This document shows, piece by piece, positions 30,503 through 40,433 of a DNA stretch of 64,000 bases. This DNA comes from Streptococcus pasteurianus. GTDB taxonomy: Bacteria; Bacillota; Bacilli; Lactobacillales; Streptococcaceae. Below the pieces are notes generated by a model, which was not told where the DNA came from, searched no databases, and worked only from the letters and a program-made list of their open reading frames with translations. The stretch is from the NCBI RefSeq assembly GCF_004843545.1, contig NZ_CP039457.1, forward strand, positions 1,950,501 through 2,014,500, given 5' to 3'. Position numbers and translations under genes: made by a program. The number at the start of each line of letters is the position of its first letter. The stretch's first letter is position 1.

Positions 30503-31862
30503 ACACAAAAACTTTTTTGAGGACTTCGCCCACAGTTGTCACACCAATGACTTGAATATTGTCTGGAATATCAATACCTGACAGAGAGTTTTTAGGAGCA
30601 TAAACTTTAGTAAAACCAAGTTTTGCTGCTTCGTTGATACGTTGCTCAATACGTGTCACACGACGAATTTCGCCTGTCAAACCAATTTCACCGATGAAGG
30701 CTTCCTGTGGATTTGTTGGCTTTTCTTTATAGCTTGACGCAATGGCTACCGCTACTGCCAAATCAATCGCTGGCTCATCAAGTTTAACACCACCAGCCGA
30801 TTTCAAATAAGCATCTTGATTTTGCAATAAAAGTCCACAACGTTTTTCAAGCACCGCCATAATAAGGCTAACACGGTTAAAATCCAGTCCTGTCGTGGTG
30901 CGTTTGGCATTTCCAAAGACTGTCGGCGTTACCAAAGCTTGGACTTCCGCCAAAATTGGACGGCTACCTTCCATGGTAACCACGATAGCTGACCCCGTTG
31001 CACCGTCCAAACGTTCTTCTAAGAAAACTTGGCTCGGATTAAGCACTTCAACAAGACCACCAGATTGCATTTCAAAAATGCCGATTTCGTTAGTTGAACC
31101 AAAACGATTTTTCACAGCACGTAAAATACGGAAGGTGTGATGACGTTCCCCTTCAAAATAAAGCACTGTATCCACCATATGCTCAAGCATGCGCGGTCCT
31201 GCAAGCTGCCCTTCCTTAGTCACGTGACCAACGATAAAGGTTGCAATATTATTTGTCTTAGCCAGTTGCATCAACTCTGCAGTCACTTCACGTACTTGTG
31301 ATACCGACCCTTGAACCCCAGAAATATCAGGGCTCATAATGGTCTGAATCGAGTCAATAATCAAGAAATCAGGCTGAATTTGCTCAATCTGTGCGCGAAT
31401 GGCTTGCATATTCGTTTCAGCATAAAGGTAAAATTCATTGTCAATGTCGCCGAGACGCTCACTACGTAGTTTAATCTGCTCTGCTGATTCTTCCCCAGAA
31501 ACGTAAAGAACCGTTCCCTTATCTGCAAGTTGAATAGATACCTGCAAAAGAAGCGTTGATTTTCCGATACCTGGGTCACCACCGATAAGCACCAAACTAC
31601 CTGGCACCACACCGCCACCAAGCACGCGGTTAAATTCATCCATGCCAGTCTTCGTGCGTGAATAATGAATCGAGCTAACATCCTTTAACTTAGTCGGTTT
31701 GCTTTTTTCACCCGTCAAACTAACACGCGCATTTTTGACTTCTTGCACCTCAACTTCTTCAACAAAAGACGTCCAAGACGAACAATTCGGACAACGTCCC
31801 AAATATTTCGGAGAATGATAGCCACACTCCTGACAAATAAATGTTGTTTTTTTCTTAGCGAT
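30501..31862 (-). CDS. radA: DNA repair/recombination protein RadA
   Basis: RadA is a RecA-like hexameric helicase that extends recombination branches, important in streptococcal transformation. The protein has a four-Cys zinc finger ([18 protein letters not shown]), Walker [11 protein letters not shown] (about 100), the KNRFG motif (about 260) and a Lon-like C-terminal domain ([12 protein letters not shown]). A conventional start (TTG at 31802) would cut the zinc finger in half. The full 453-residue product requires the ATC codon at 31860-31862, which lies nine bases after AGGAGG and directly after an in-frame TAA five codons upstream. The gene follows a broken phosphatase gene and dut. Confidence 0.92.
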   Translation of the reverse strand: MAKKKTTFICQECGYHSPKYLGRCPNCSSWTSFVEEVEVQEVKNARVSLTGEKSKPTKLKDVSSIHYSRTKTGMDEFNRVLGGGVVPGSLVLIGGDPGIGKSTLLLQVSIQLADKGTVLYVSGEESAEQIKLRSERLGDIDNEFYLYAETNMQAIRAQIEQIQPDFLIIDSIQTIMSPDISGVQGSVSQVREVTAELMQLAKTNNIATFIVGHVTKEGQLAGPRMLEHMVDTVLYFEGERHHTFRILRAVKNRFGSTNEIGIFEMQSGGLVEVLNPSQVFLEERLDGATGSAIVVTMEGSRPILAEVQALVTPTVFGNAKRTTTGLDFNRVSLIMAVLEKRCGLLLQNQDAYLKSAGGVKLDEPAIDLAVAVAIASSYKEKPTNPQEAFIGEIGLTGEIRRVTRIEQRINEAAKLGFTKVYAPKNSLSGIDIPDNIQVIGVTTVGEVLKKVFV

Positions 31863-31879
31863 AGCCCATTACCTCCTAC

Positions 31880-32414
31880 TTATAAATCTACTGTTATTAT
31901 TTCACCATAAGCAATTTCTTTCTGAGAAACAAATTGGCGCATTAGCACACCGTGGGTCACAATAATAACCGTGTCATACCCACGATACTTTTCCAGAGCG
32001 GCTAGAAAACGTTGCTTAACTTGTTCTGCTGTCTCATATCGATAACAAGAATTTTCTTCTAATTTTCCATTATTTTCCCAAAAAATCCGATAAGCTTTTG
32101 CAACAGCTTCTCCTGTGTAATTCAAATTATCTAAATCAGGTCGCCACTCATGAAAGAAAGGATCAACTAAAAGATCCAAGCCAGTTTCACGTGCGATATA
32201 AGTTGCTGTTTCAAGTGCACGAGTTATCGAGGATGAGATAATGACATCAGCAGATTGAAATACCTCTTTTTTAGCAAGCTCTCGTGCTAAATGCCGACCA
32301 TGTTCGATCAACGGTGCCAAATCACGTCCAAAACCACTATAGTTTCCAGAGTTCTCACACCTATCCAACATGGACTAGTCTGGTTCAGAATGTCGAACAA
32401 ATATTACTCTCATA
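31880..32414 (-). pseudogene. Histidine phosphatase (phosphoglycerate mutase-like) gene with an amber codon
   Basis: The ATG at 32414 opens MRVIFVRHSEPD, the RHG-type N terminus of histidine phosphatases, but codon 13 is TAG (32376-32378). The frame then continues without further breaks for 165 codons (SMLDRCENSG... to ITVDL) with the second catalytic histidine in VTHGVLMRQF and a conserved arginine in SSSITRALETA. A single base change from a Tyr codon would restore the gene. Re-initiation at ATG 32371 would lose the catalytic RH. It lies between dut and radA and is probably cotranscribed with them. Confidence 0.8.
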
Positions 32415-32443
32415 GAAATCTCCAATCAACTCGCAAATGTCAC

Positions 32444-32890
32444 TTATTTCCCAGTTGAACCAAAGCCGCCTGTACGAACGCCGTCTGCTTCGTCACCGTC
32501 AGCAACCAAGAAAGGCATGAAAACACCTTGAACAATGCGTTCGCCAGCTTCGACCACAACAGTCTCATTAGTGATATTTTTCATTTGTGCAAAAATGTGA
32601 CCTTCATTAGCAGGATTGCCATAATAATCACCGTCAATGACACCTACCGAATTAATCAAAACCAAGCCTTTTTTACGCGGATTTGAAGAACGGTCAAAAA
32701 GATAAAGCACCTCACCAGCTTGCATGTAAGCTTTGACACCAGTTGGCACTAATTTAATCTCACCAGCTGCAATTTCTGTTGTTTCCGCAGCTTTCAAATC
32801 ATAGCCTGCAGCGTGTGCTGTTTCTCGCCTTGGTAGCAATGTTTCATCAGTAAATTGTGAAACCAATTCAAATCCTCTGATTTTACTCAT
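32444..32890 (-). CDS. dut: Deoxyuridine triphosphatase (dUTPase)
   Basis: The 148-residue protein has the five dUTPase motifs: AAGYDLKA, DRSSNPRKKGL, NSVGVIDGDYYGN, ERIVQGVF and the C-terminal RTGGFGSTGK. It hydrolyses dUTP to dUMP, keeping uracil out of DNA, and forms trimers. It heads a likely dut-phosphatase-radA transcript. Confidence 0.95.
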   Translation of the reverse strand: MSKIRGFELVSQFTDETLLPRRETAHAAGYDLKAAETTEIAAGEIKLVPTGVKAYMQAGEVLYLFDRSSNPRKKGLVLINSVGVIDGDYYGNPANEGHIFAQMKNITNETVVVEAGERIVQGVFMPFLVADGDEADGVRTGGFGSTGK

Positions 32891-32916
32891 TTTGTCTCCT
32901 TAATTATTTATTCGTA

Positions 32917-33684
32917 TTAGATTTCTTTTCCTTCGAAGGTAAAGCGGATGTGTGGAAATTCTTTTTCGCCGTCTTTTCCGACCATAAATGCTTTGGCTTC
33001 TTTTTTGATTTGGGTGAAGTCAACACCTTGCATTTTAGCAGCAAAAACACAACCACAGTAACATTGACGATAGATGTCATATTCCTCGCACATTTCTACT
33101 GAACGGCGGTAGCCATTATTTTTCTTGAAATCACTTGGTAGATACTTGGTTGCATAAACTTTTTGGACTTCGATTCCCACGCTATTAATAACCTGTGAAC
33201 TTTTGTGCGGACTAATGGTCAAGGCACTAGCAAAATAATCAAAGCCAAGCTCAACAGCCATTTTTGCTGCCTTATCTAAACGGTAATCAAAGCAAACACG
33301 GCAACGCTCGCCACCCTCAGGTTCCTCCTCAAAACCATGAACTTTTTGAAAATACTCCGACGGGTCGTAAGGCGCTTCAATAAATTGAACGTTATTGCCT
33401 GTTTTTTCATTAAAATCCGATACAAATTTTTGAACAACATAAGCTCTACGGTAATATTCTTCCTTGGGATGAATGTTTGAGTTGGCAAAATAAACCGTCA
33501 AATCAGCATATTGCGTCAAATATTCCAAAGTATAAGTTGAACAAGGTGCGCAGCAAACATGAACAAGAATACGTGGTCGAGTCTCTTCTTGCATCCACCG
33601 TTTTGCCATTTGTTGCATGACACGGTCATAGTTGATTTTCTGATTGGGATTCATTTTGGATAAAATCTCTTCTAAATCAATCAC
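32917..33684 (-). CDS. queH: Epoxyqueuosine reductase QueH
   Basis: The 255-residue protein has the QueH cysteine pattern: VCCAPCSTYTLEYL (about 43-56), ERCRVCFDYRL (about 132-142) and QCYCGCVFA (about 207-215), which bind an iron-sulfur cluster and a second metal. QueH catalyses the last step of queuosine formation in tRNA. Its partner Tgt is encoded at 47138-48280, so the organism can make or salvage queuosine. It ends 26 bases before dut starts. Confidence 0.92.
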   Translation of the reverse strand: MIDLEEILSKMNPNQKINYDRVMQQMAKRWMQEETRPRILVHVCCAPCSTYTLEYLTQYADLTVYFANSNIHPKEEYYRRAYVVQKFVSDFNEKTGNNVQFIEAPYDPSEYFQKVHGFEEEPEGGERCRVCFDYRLDKAAKMAVELGFDYFASALTISPHKSSQVINSVGIEVQKVYATKYLPSDFKKNNGYRRSVEMCEEYDIYRQCYCGCVFAAKMQGVDFTQIKKEAKAFMVGKDGEKEFPHIRFTFEGKEI

Positions 33685-34866
33685 AACTTATTTCTTCCTT
33701 TCATAGTAACATCATTTCATTATACCACAAGTTATTTTTCAAAAATATAGGAACACAACCTTATGCATTTTTATCATTGGGGTATATAAAAGAGGGAATA
33801 AATTTAATAAGTTCAGCAAGCAAGGAACCAGCACCCAAAAGCTGCTTTTGTTAGTTTGGCTGTGGTATAACATAGTTGTTCTTGATAATCTATTTGATAA
33901 TTTTTTAAATACTGATAAACTAGGTCTGTTCATGTGTTAAACTTTCTGAACCTAGGTCTTTGCAACTGGCAAAACTCTTTCTCTTGAAAAAATTTTATTC
34001 GGTGTTAGAATATAAAAGTAGATAGTTAAAAGACTCAATCTTTTCACTTATCCATTTTTTTGAGTTTCATTTGTCACCGATACCGTCCAAAAAGGGGGTA
34101 TCTTTCTTTTGCTCCTAGACACATTCTACAAGCGTTAAATCAAACCTAAATGCTGGTTTGATATAATTTCCATATTCTGCCCTTTCATGATACCATGCAT
34201 CTATTGGCACAAGCCAAAACAAATATAGAAATGCTTATGATATAATAAGGTTAACATATTTTAAGAACTTTGTGTGGCATGGCTTTCTCTTTCAGATTGT
34301 GGGTTATCCATGGTCTTTTTTGATACTTAAAAAGCGCCCCAATAATGGAGCGCCTGCGGTCAAGGAATTGTAACTATATGAAAAAGTTTATTTAGAGTTT
34401 AAAGGTTTTGGCTTTTCAACGATAAAAGAACAAACTGACCGCATACAAGCAAGGGAGTATACAAAAATATATGGATGTTTTTTATATTGCAAAGGAAAAT
34501 CCTCCTGCCTGCTCTTCCATTCTACTACTTCCATTACAAATTGACAACATCTAAAACCTTAACAAATTTAATTGCTAGCTAATTAACAAATAGCATAACA
34601 ACAAAACTTAATGCAAGTTATGTCCCCTTTAAAAATCTGAGAATTAGTCTGCAATATAAGCAAACACCTTGTTGTAACTCTCCTTGGTACATACATGGAG
34701 AAGGAGTATTTAAAAAACACATCACCCTAAAACGTCATACAGTACATTTTATGGGCTAATAGTGACATGCTAGAAAAATCAAAAAGGGAAATTACTCACG
34801 AAAGAAGGTGGCGTTGTTTATTTTGAACGGTATATGCCCCGTTCAAAATTAAGTGAGGTATTCCCA
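33685..34866. other. Gene-poor decayed region, relics of an integrated element
   Basis: About 1.2 kb without an intact gene. A plus-strand stretch open for 50 codons without a start (about 34380-34545, with the coding-like piece YLEFKGFGFSTIKEQTDR) ends in a TGA. A strong minus-strand hairpin GGCGCTCC/GGGGCGC with T5 (34329-34355) looks like an orphan terminator. The rest of 33685-34320 is A/T-rich with no supportable feature. Together with the broken genes up to 36290, this looks like an eroded integrated element. Confidence 0.5.
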
Positions 34867-34908
34867 AATAAAAAAGAAGCTATCAAAATAGCTCCTCCTA
34901 AACGTTAA
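34767..34908 (+). pseudogene. Short frameshifted ORF, element relic
   Basis: An ATG at 34767 starts MLEKSK and runs into an A5G3 tract (34781-34788). A plus-strand frame one register over then continues coherently for 42 codons (KGKLLTKEGGVVYFERYMPR..., ending IAPPKR) to TAA at 34906. A one-base slip in the homopolymer is the likely break. The sequence looks like a small phage or conjugative-element protein; I do not recognise the family. The end overlaps the cspA stop codon. Confidence 0.4.
34866..34896 (-). terminator. Terminator after cspA
   Basis: Minus-strand hairpin AGCTATTTTGATAGCT followed by TCTTTTTT. Confidence 0.75.
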
Positions 34909-35108
34909 GAAATTTTAATAATATTGACTGCTTGAAGTCCGCGTTTTCCTTGTTCAACGTCAAACTGAACTTTCTGACCATCCTCTAAAGATTTAAAACC
35001 GTTAGATTTGATTTCAGAAAAGTGTGCGAACACATCAGCTCCATTTTCTTGAGAGATAAAGCCAAAACCTTTATCCGTATTAAACCATTTTACTGTACCT
35101 TGTACCAT
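34905..35108 (-). CDS. cspA: Cold shock protein
   Basis: The 67-residue protein is a single cold-shock domain with RNA-binding motifs KGFGFI (RNP1) and VFAHF (RNP2). It binds single-stranded RNA/DNA and relieves secondary structure at low temperature. It is the only intact gene in the 33.7-36.3 kb relic region, so it may have arrived with the element or simply border it. A GAGGTAA ribosome-binding site precedes the ATG. Confidence 0.94.
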   Translation of the reverse strand: MVQGTVKWFNTDKGFGFISQENGADVFAHFSEIKSNGFKSLEDGQKVQFDVEQGKRGLQAVNIIKIS

Positions 35109-35285
35109 TGAGTTACCTCTTTTTTATATAAATTTGTAAAAATATTCAAGAGGAAAAACAAAAGATACCACTTATTACTTAAACTCCAAATCTTATTTAC
35201 ACTCATTACTCTAACAGTAAAGTCACTATAAGTCAAGACTAAACTCTCATTTACCAAATTATAGAGAACCATTGAGTGATATATT

Positions 35286-35426
35286 TTAAATCTGCTTAGC
35301 TATTTCTTGAAGTGCTTTTTGTTTCAATCGGAACAAAGTTCTGTCACCTACTTCGAAGAAGTCTTGAATTTCCCTATCTAATTTTTTAATATTTTTTAGC
35401 TTTTTATCTAATTCTTTATAAGCCAT
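35286..35426 (-). CDS. Small coiled-coil-like protein, unknown
   Basis: A 46-residue frame starting MAYKELDKKLKNIKKLDR and ending QEIAKQI is rich in Lys, Leu and Glu, with a heptad-like pattern over residues 1-22. No strong ribosome-binding site is seen. It lies among element relics, so it may be an accessory gene of the lost element, or non-functional. Base and residue composition is coding-like. Confidence 0.45.
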   Translation of the reverse strand: MAYKELDKKLKNIKKLDREIQDFFEVGDRTLFRLKQKALQEIAKQI

Positions 35427-35613
35427 AAAAAAACACATTTCTTACAATTCACTAGTTCTATTATATCACGAATTAGTAATATAAGCGTGGTTATATTGTA
35501 TAACGGAAGATAGTGTTTATTTTTTAGTATTTGCCACGTTTTTTAAATACAGGGTGCTACCGTTTACCTTTTGTAATTCTCTTTTTTTACACTTTTCAAG
35601 TCGTAGCCCTTCC

Positions 35614-35757
35614 TTAATAAATTTCTAAACCTTTAGCTTCTGCTAACGTTATTTTATTGGGGCCGACAGCGATGTTTATTTCACCAGTGTTCTGCCAACA
35701 GTGTGTGTAGGATTTTATAGGATTTTTGGAAAGGTTGGATTTAAAATCCAAGTATTT
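35614..35757 (-). pseudogene. C-terminal gene fragment of a lost element
   Basis: A minus-strand frame of 47 codons with no start, bounded upstream by TAG (35758-35760), reads YLDFKSNLSKNPIKSYTHCW then NTGEINIAVGPNKITLAEAK and stops after GLEIY. The sequence is clearly protein-like but I do not recognise the family. Its orientation is opposite to the integrase relic that follows. The gap 35427-35613 shows no other feature. Confidence 0.5.
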
Positions 35758-35834
35758 CTAACCTGTTTTCCCAACAATTCATATAAACCTAAAACCTTTT
35801 TAATAATGGCTTACCTACTGTAGAAAGTTTTACC

Positions 35835-36290
35835 ATGAATATCAAAGAAGTTATTAAAAAAGACGGTGCTAAAGTGTACTGCTCAAATGTTTATTTGGGA
35901 GTAGATAGCATTACAGGAAAGAAAGCACAAACAAGCGTAACAGCACGGACTATAACTACTTGGATACGCTAAACAAATCAAAATATTATAATCTATTTGA
36001 CGTTGTGTTTTCTGTATTTCCTCACGATCACCCTTATTATGGCACTTTTAAAGAACAGACTAAAATGGCATTTAAAGCACCCTGCTGTACCGTACATAGG
36101 CTTTCACGGTCTATGCCACACTCACGCTACTATTATGCTAAATGCTGGTATACAGCCAAAAGATTTACAATATAGGCTAGAACATAGCAATATCAGCATG
36201 ACACTTAACACGTATGTTCATGTCACAAAAGAAGGTGCTAAAAATTCAGCTAGTTTCTTTGAGTATGCTATTAATGCTTTTGGGGAATAA
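35835..36290 (+). pseudogene. Tyrosine recombinase (integrase) relic
   Basis: The ATG at 35835 starts MNIKEVIKKDGAKVYC, an integrase-like N terminus that stops after about 45 codons. The C-terminal catalytic part follows in a second frame (FDVVFSVFPHDHPYY... about 35990-36080) and then a third (YIGFHGLCHTHATIMLNAG ... NTYVHVTKEG, 36090-36290). The core and much of the catalytic domain are deleted, there is a frame break near 36080, and the active-site motif HGLRHTHA reads HGLCHTHA, so the catalytic Arg is lost. The tyrosine nucleophile is retained in NTYVHV. It marks the edge of an old phage or conjugative element. Confidence 0.8.
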
Positions 36291-36507
36291 TAAAGGAAGT
36301 ATAAATTACATTAGACAAGCCATAAATCATTGATATTATAAGGCTTATCGTCATTTAGGTTATTTTTCAAAAATATAATCTAAACTTCCGGAAATTTCCC
36401 CTTATCACAAATAATTCCCCAATTACCTTTCCAATAAACAAAGACAAACAAGGGCTCTTGTGATATAATGGGGAGTGAAATCTTACTCGTTTGAGAGAGG
36501 AGAAAAA

Positions 36508-37524
36508 ATGACAAGACAAAAAGTTGCTGTCTTAGGGCCTGGTTCATGGGGAACGGCTCTTGCGCAAGTATTAAATGATAACGGACATGACGTTTGTCTT
36601 TGGGGAAATGTCCCAGATCAAATCGAAGAATTAAATACCAAGCATACAAACACTCGCTACTTTAAAGATATTATAATTTCTGAAAATATCAAAGCGACAC
36701 TCGACTTAAAAGAGGCACTCACAGACGTTGACGCTATTTTATTTGTTGTACCGACTAAAGTAACACGTTTGGTCGCAAAACAAGTAGCTGAAACACTTGA
36801 CCACAAAGCTGTTATTATGCACGCTTCTAAAGGACTTGAACCTGGAACACACGAACGCCTTTCTACTATCTTAGAGGAAGAAATTCCTGCTGAATTGCGT
36901 TCTGAAATCGTTGTTGTCTCTGGACCAAGCCATGCTGAAGAAACAATTGTTCGCGATATTACATTGATTACAGCCGCTTCAAAAGACCAAGACGCCGCTA
37001 AATACGTCCAAGAACTCTTTAGCAACAATTATTTCCGACTTTACACTAATACTGATGTTGTTGGTGTTGAAACAGCTGGGGCTCTTAAAAATATCATTGC
37101 TGTTGGTGCTGGTGCCCTTCACGGACTTGGATACGGTGATAATGCCAAAGCAGCTGTTATCACACGTGGACTTGCCGAAATTACTCGTCTTGGGGTAAAA
37201 ATGGGAGCTAATCCACTCACTTATAGCGGACTTTCTGGCGTTGGTGACCTTATCGTGACAGGAACATCTGTTCACTCTCGTAACTGGCGAGCTGGTGATG
37301 CACTTGGACGTGGTGAAAAACTCGAAAACATCGAAAAAAATATGGGTATGGTTATCGAGGGTATCTCAACCACTAAAGTTGCTTATGAACTTGCTAAAGA
37401 GTTAGGTGTTTACATGCCAATTACTAGCGCTATCTATAAAGTGATTTATGAAGGCGGCGACGTCCGTGAAAGTATCTTAGGTATGATGTCAAATGATTTC
37501 CGTTCTGAAAATGAATGGCACTAA
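36508..37524 (+). CDS. gpsA: Glycerol-3-phosphate dehydrogenase [NAD(P)+]
   Basis: The enzyme makes sn-glycerol 3-phosphate for phospholipid synthesis from dihydroxyacetone phosphate. The 338-residue protein has the N-terminal Rossmann motif [10 protein letters not shown] (about 9-18), the catalytic-domain segment [14 protein letters not shown] (about 187-200) and [12 protein letters not shown] (about 245). The start at MTRQKVAV is supported by AGAGGAG. It is followed after 59 bases by galU in the same direction, the usual streptococcal pair. Confidence 0.96.
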   Translation: MTRQKVAVLGPGSWGTALAQVLNDNGHDVCLWGNVPDQIEELNTKHTNTRYFKDIIISENIKATLDLKEALTDVDAILFVVPTKVTRLVAKQVAETLDHKAVIMHASKGLEPGTHERLSTILEEEIPAELRSEIVVVSGPSHAEETIVRDITLITAASKDQDAAKYVQELFSNNYFRLYTNTDVVGVETAGALKNIIAVGAGALHGLGYGDNAKAAVITRGLAEITRLGVKMGANPLTYSGLSGVGDLIVTGTSVHSRNWRAGDALGRGEKLENIEKNMGMVIEGISTTKVAYELAKELGVYMPITSAIYKVIYEGGDVRESILGMMSNDFRSENEWH

Positions 37525-37583
37525 TATTAGAATTGTAGTATAATTTCGTCCAGTATAGTTAATTTATGAAAAGGAGTTCTCAT

Positions 37584-38498
37584 ATGAGAAAAGTTAGAAA
37601 AGCCGTCATTCCCGCTGCTGGTCTTGGAACACGCTTCTTGCCAGCAACTAAAGCACTCGCTAAAGAGATGCTTCCAATTGTTGATAAACCAACCATTCAA
37701 TTTATCGTCGAAGAAGCCTTGAAATCAGGTATCGAAGACATTTTGGTTGTTACTGGGAAATCAAAACGTTCAATCGAAGACCACTTCGATTCAAATTTTG
37801 AATTAGAATACAATTTGGAACATAAAGGGAAAACTGACCTTCTCAAACTTGTGAATGATACAACAGCTATCAATCTTCACTTTATCCGCCAAAGTCATCC
37901 ACGCGGATTGGGAGATGCTGTTCTGCAAGCCAAAGCTTTTGTTGGTAATGAACCTTTTGTCGTTATGCTTGGTGACGACCTTATGGACATCAATAATGAC
38001 AACGCTGTGCCATTGACAAAACAACTTATCAATGACTACGAAACTACACACGCATCAACTATCGCTGTTATGCCTGTACCACACGAAGAAGTATCATCTT
38101 ACGGTGTTATTGCTCCTCAAGGAGAAGGCATTGACGGACTTTATAGCGTTGAAACATTTGTTGAAAAACCAGCCCCTGAAGATGCACCAAGTGACCTTGC
38201 AATCATCGGCCGTTATCTTCTTACTCCAGAAATCTTCAATATCCTTGAAACACAAGAACCTGGAGCTGGTAATGAAATTCAATTGACAGATGCTATTGAT
38301 ACCCTTAACAAAACGCAACGTGTTTTCGCCCGCCAATTTAACGGTGACCGCTATGATGTCGGTGACAAATTTGGCTTTATGAAAACTTCTATTGACTATG
38401 CCCTTCAACACCCTCAAATCAAAGATAGCATGAAACAATATCTTATCGATTTAGGTAAAGAATTAGAAGCTGATTCAAAAAAAGAAGAAACTAAATAA
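37584..38498 (+). CDS. galU: UTP--glucose-1-phosphate uridylyltransferase
   Basis: The 304-residue enzyme makes UDP-glucose, the precursor for capsule, glycolipid and galactose metabolism. It has the nucleotidyltransferase signature [20 protein letters not shown] (residues 9-28) and the FVEKP and GNEIQLTDA motifs (about 191 and 230). AAAAGGAG precedes the ATG. An IS relic follows immediately downstream. Confidence 0.96.
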   Translation: MRKVRKAVIPAAGLGTRFLPATKALAKEMLPIVDKPTIQFIVEEALKSGIEDILVVTGKSKRSIEDHFDSNFELEYNLEHKGKTDLLKLVNDTTAINLHFIRQSHPRGLGDAVLQAKAFVGNEPFVVMLGDDLMDINNDNAVPLTKQLINDYETTHASTIAVMPVPHEEVSSYGVIAPQGEGIDGLYSVETFVEKPAPEDAPSDLAIIGRYLLTPEIFNILETQEPGAGNEIQLTDAIDTLNKTQRVFARQFNGDRYDVGDKFGFMKTSIDYALQHPQIKDSMKQYLIDLGKELEADSKKEETK

Positions 38499-38499
38499 A

Positions 38500-39176
38500 A
38501 TCCCCCCCTTAAAACTTTGACCTGCACCCCGATCGTTAGACACGACATCTAACGATCGGAGTGCTTTTTGTATGACATTAAGTTACGAAGACAAGGTTCA
38601 ACTCTATAAGTTGAGACAAAATGGAGAATCAATTAAATCCTTATAACAAAAGTTTAGTATTTTGTTAAGTCTCATATTAAATATGTTCTCCGACTGATTG
38701 ATCGGTAGGGAATAGGTATCGTCAAGAAAAGGAAAAATATCTATTACTCTCCAGACTTAAAGCAGGAAATGATTACTAAACTTTTGTTTGAAGGGCAATC
38801 CCAAAAACAAGTAGCTCTTGATTATGCCTTACTCAATTATAGTCAGCTGGCAAAGTGGCTGGCACAATATAAGAAAAATGGGGATACTATTGTTGAGAAA
38901 ACTAGAGGGAGCCCACCAAAGATGGGGCGAAAACCAAAGAAAACTTGGGAATAGATGGAATCTTTCTTTGGCATTCTAAAGTCCGAAATGTTTTATACGG
39001 GAAGTCTTATCAGTCTCTTGATGCGTTTGAGAAAGCCATTACAGACTATATTTTTTACTATAACAATAAACGAATCAAGACAAAACGAAAAGGATTCAGC
39101 CCTATGCAATATAGAACTAAATCCTTTCAATAATTAATTGTCCAACTTTTAGGGACCAGTACAGTTGTCTAAGGGG
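38500..39176 (+). mobile_element. Degenerate IS3-family (IS150-group) insertion sequence
   Basis: About 680 bases bounded by an inverted pair AATCCCCCCTTA (38500-38511) and TAAGGGGGGATT (about 39170-39182). Inside are pieces of an IS3-type orfA (MTLSYEDKVQLYKLRQNGES at 38572, then a stop; a second frame from about 38730 with [23 protein letters not shown] and [13 protein letters not shown]) joined directly to the last 60 codons of orfB (MESFFGILKSEMFY, ITDYIFYYNNKR). The DDE catalytic region is deleted. A long stem CGATCGTTAGA/TCTAACGATCG with a following T run lies at 38530-38566. Confidence 0.85.
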
Positions 39177-39182
39177 GGATTT

Positions 39183-39854
39183 TTATAACAACGCAGCCAA
39201 AATCAAAATAAGATTTAAAACGACATACGAACCTGCCGCAAGCCAACGTTGCCAAGGTTTAAACATATCTTTTTCTACAATTGTTGGTAAAAAGATAGCA
39301 CATAAAATACCACCAACAAGACCGCCAATATGTCCGATAATCCCAACACCTGGGGTGAATAAATTAAAAAGTAAATTAATCAAAATCAACAATTGGTAAT
39401 TGCGCCCCAATTCTTTCAAAAAAGAATTTCTACCAAAATAGCCAACTACCATAATAGCTGCAAAGACACCAAATAGCGATGTTGAAGCACCTGCTGCAAT
39501 CACATTTGGCGTAAAGAAAAGGGTAAAGGCATTTCCAACCACTCCTGATAGCACATAAAGCGCTAAAAATTTATGATGCCCCCAAATCTGCTCTGCAATT
39601 TGCCCAACAAAATAAAGCGTTAAGGCATTAAAGAAAAAATGTTCCCAACCAATATGAACAAAAATTGGTGTCACTAAGCGCCACAATTGTGTCGGGACTA
39701 GGCTAACATAAGCACCATACATGCCACCAAAATTAAGGATCGCTTGCCCAGAGGTCGCATTGCCAAAATAAACAATCTGCATTGCCAAAAAGACAAGTAT
39801 TGTTAAAACCAGTAAAAATATCGTTATTGGATTTCTTTTAATTTCATTTTTCAT
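39183..39854 (-). CDS. Rhomboid family intramembrane serine protease
   Basis: The 223-residue protein has six or seven membrane segments and the rhomboid catalytic elements: the oxyanion-side Asn in FFNALTLY (about 75), nucleophile Ser in AAGASTSLFG (about 125) and His in GHIGGLVGG (about 178). It cleaves membrane proteins within the bilayer. It overlaps the 5-formyltetrahydrofolate cyclo-ligase gene by four bases, the pairing seen in many Firmicutes (yqgP/gluP). Confidence 0.92.
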   Translation of the reverse strand: MKNEIKRNPITIFLLVLTILVFLAMQIVYFGNATSGQAILNFGGMYGAYVSLVPTQLWRLVTPIFVHIGWEHFFFNALTLYFVGQIAEQIWGHHKFLALYVLSGVVGNAFTLFFTPNVIAAGASTSLFGVFAAIMVVGYFGRNSFLKELGRNYQLLILINLLFNLFTPGVGIIGHIGGLVGGILCAIFLPTIVEKDMFKPWQRWLAAGSYVVLNLILILAALL

Positions 39855-40378
39855 CTACTAAAAACCTCCTTCACAGCCATATCATGACAATCTGCCTGAA
39901 ACTCTACTTTCTGAAACTCATAAATCGTGCTAACGGTATGTCCGTCATAATCAGCCAAATAACGGTCATAGTAACCGCCGCCATATCCGATACGAAAACC
40001 AGCCGGATTGAATCCTACGCCTGGGACATGAATGACATCAATTTGCGACTTATCCACAGCATTAGCTACCGCTGGCTCCCACAGACCAAACCTTGTTTTC
40101 ACCAAATTATCCTTATCGTAAGGGCAAAAAATCATTTTTCCTTTGGAATAAGTCTTGGGAACAAGAATTTTTTTCCCATCTTTTTGGGCTTGATTGATTA
40201 ACAATTGCGTATCGTATTCAAAATCAAAAGCTAAATACGTTGCGATTGTTTGCGCATTTTGATAAGCTGCTGACGCGACTAAATCTTCTAACAAAGCCTT
40301 ATCTTTAGTAGCTTTCTCCGCCTTGTCATGCTCTTTTAACTGAGTCAGAATAGCTGCTCTTAACTGTGATTTTTCCAT
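39851..40378 (-). CDS. 5-formyltetrahydrofolate cyclo-ligase
   Basis: The 175-residue enzyme converts 5-formyl-THF to 5,10-methenyl-THF with ATP. The family signature GFRIGYGGGYYDRYL (about 128-142) and the PKTYSKGKM segment are present. The start MEKSQLRAAIL (40378) is used; the extension upstream lacks a ribosome-binding site and runs toward the small-RNA promoter. Translation is coupled to the rhomboid gene. Confidence 0.93.
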   Translation of the reverse strand: MEKSQLRAAILTQLKEHDKAEKATKDKALLEDLVASAAYQNAQTIATYLAFDFEYDTQLLINQAQKDGKKILVPKTYSKGKMIFCPYDKDNLVKTRFGLWEPAVANAVDKSQIDVIHVPGVGFNPAGFRIGYGGGYYDRYLADYDGHTVSTIYEFQKVEFQADCHDMAVKEVFSR

Positions 40379-40433
40379 GCTATTATGATAACACAAAACT
40401 GGATTTTTACTTAGCAAAAATCTTAAAATTTAT

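Noticed and set aside
36380..36649. Minus-strand frame before gpsA
   Set aside because: It overlaps the gpsA promoter and coding start and has no family resemblance.
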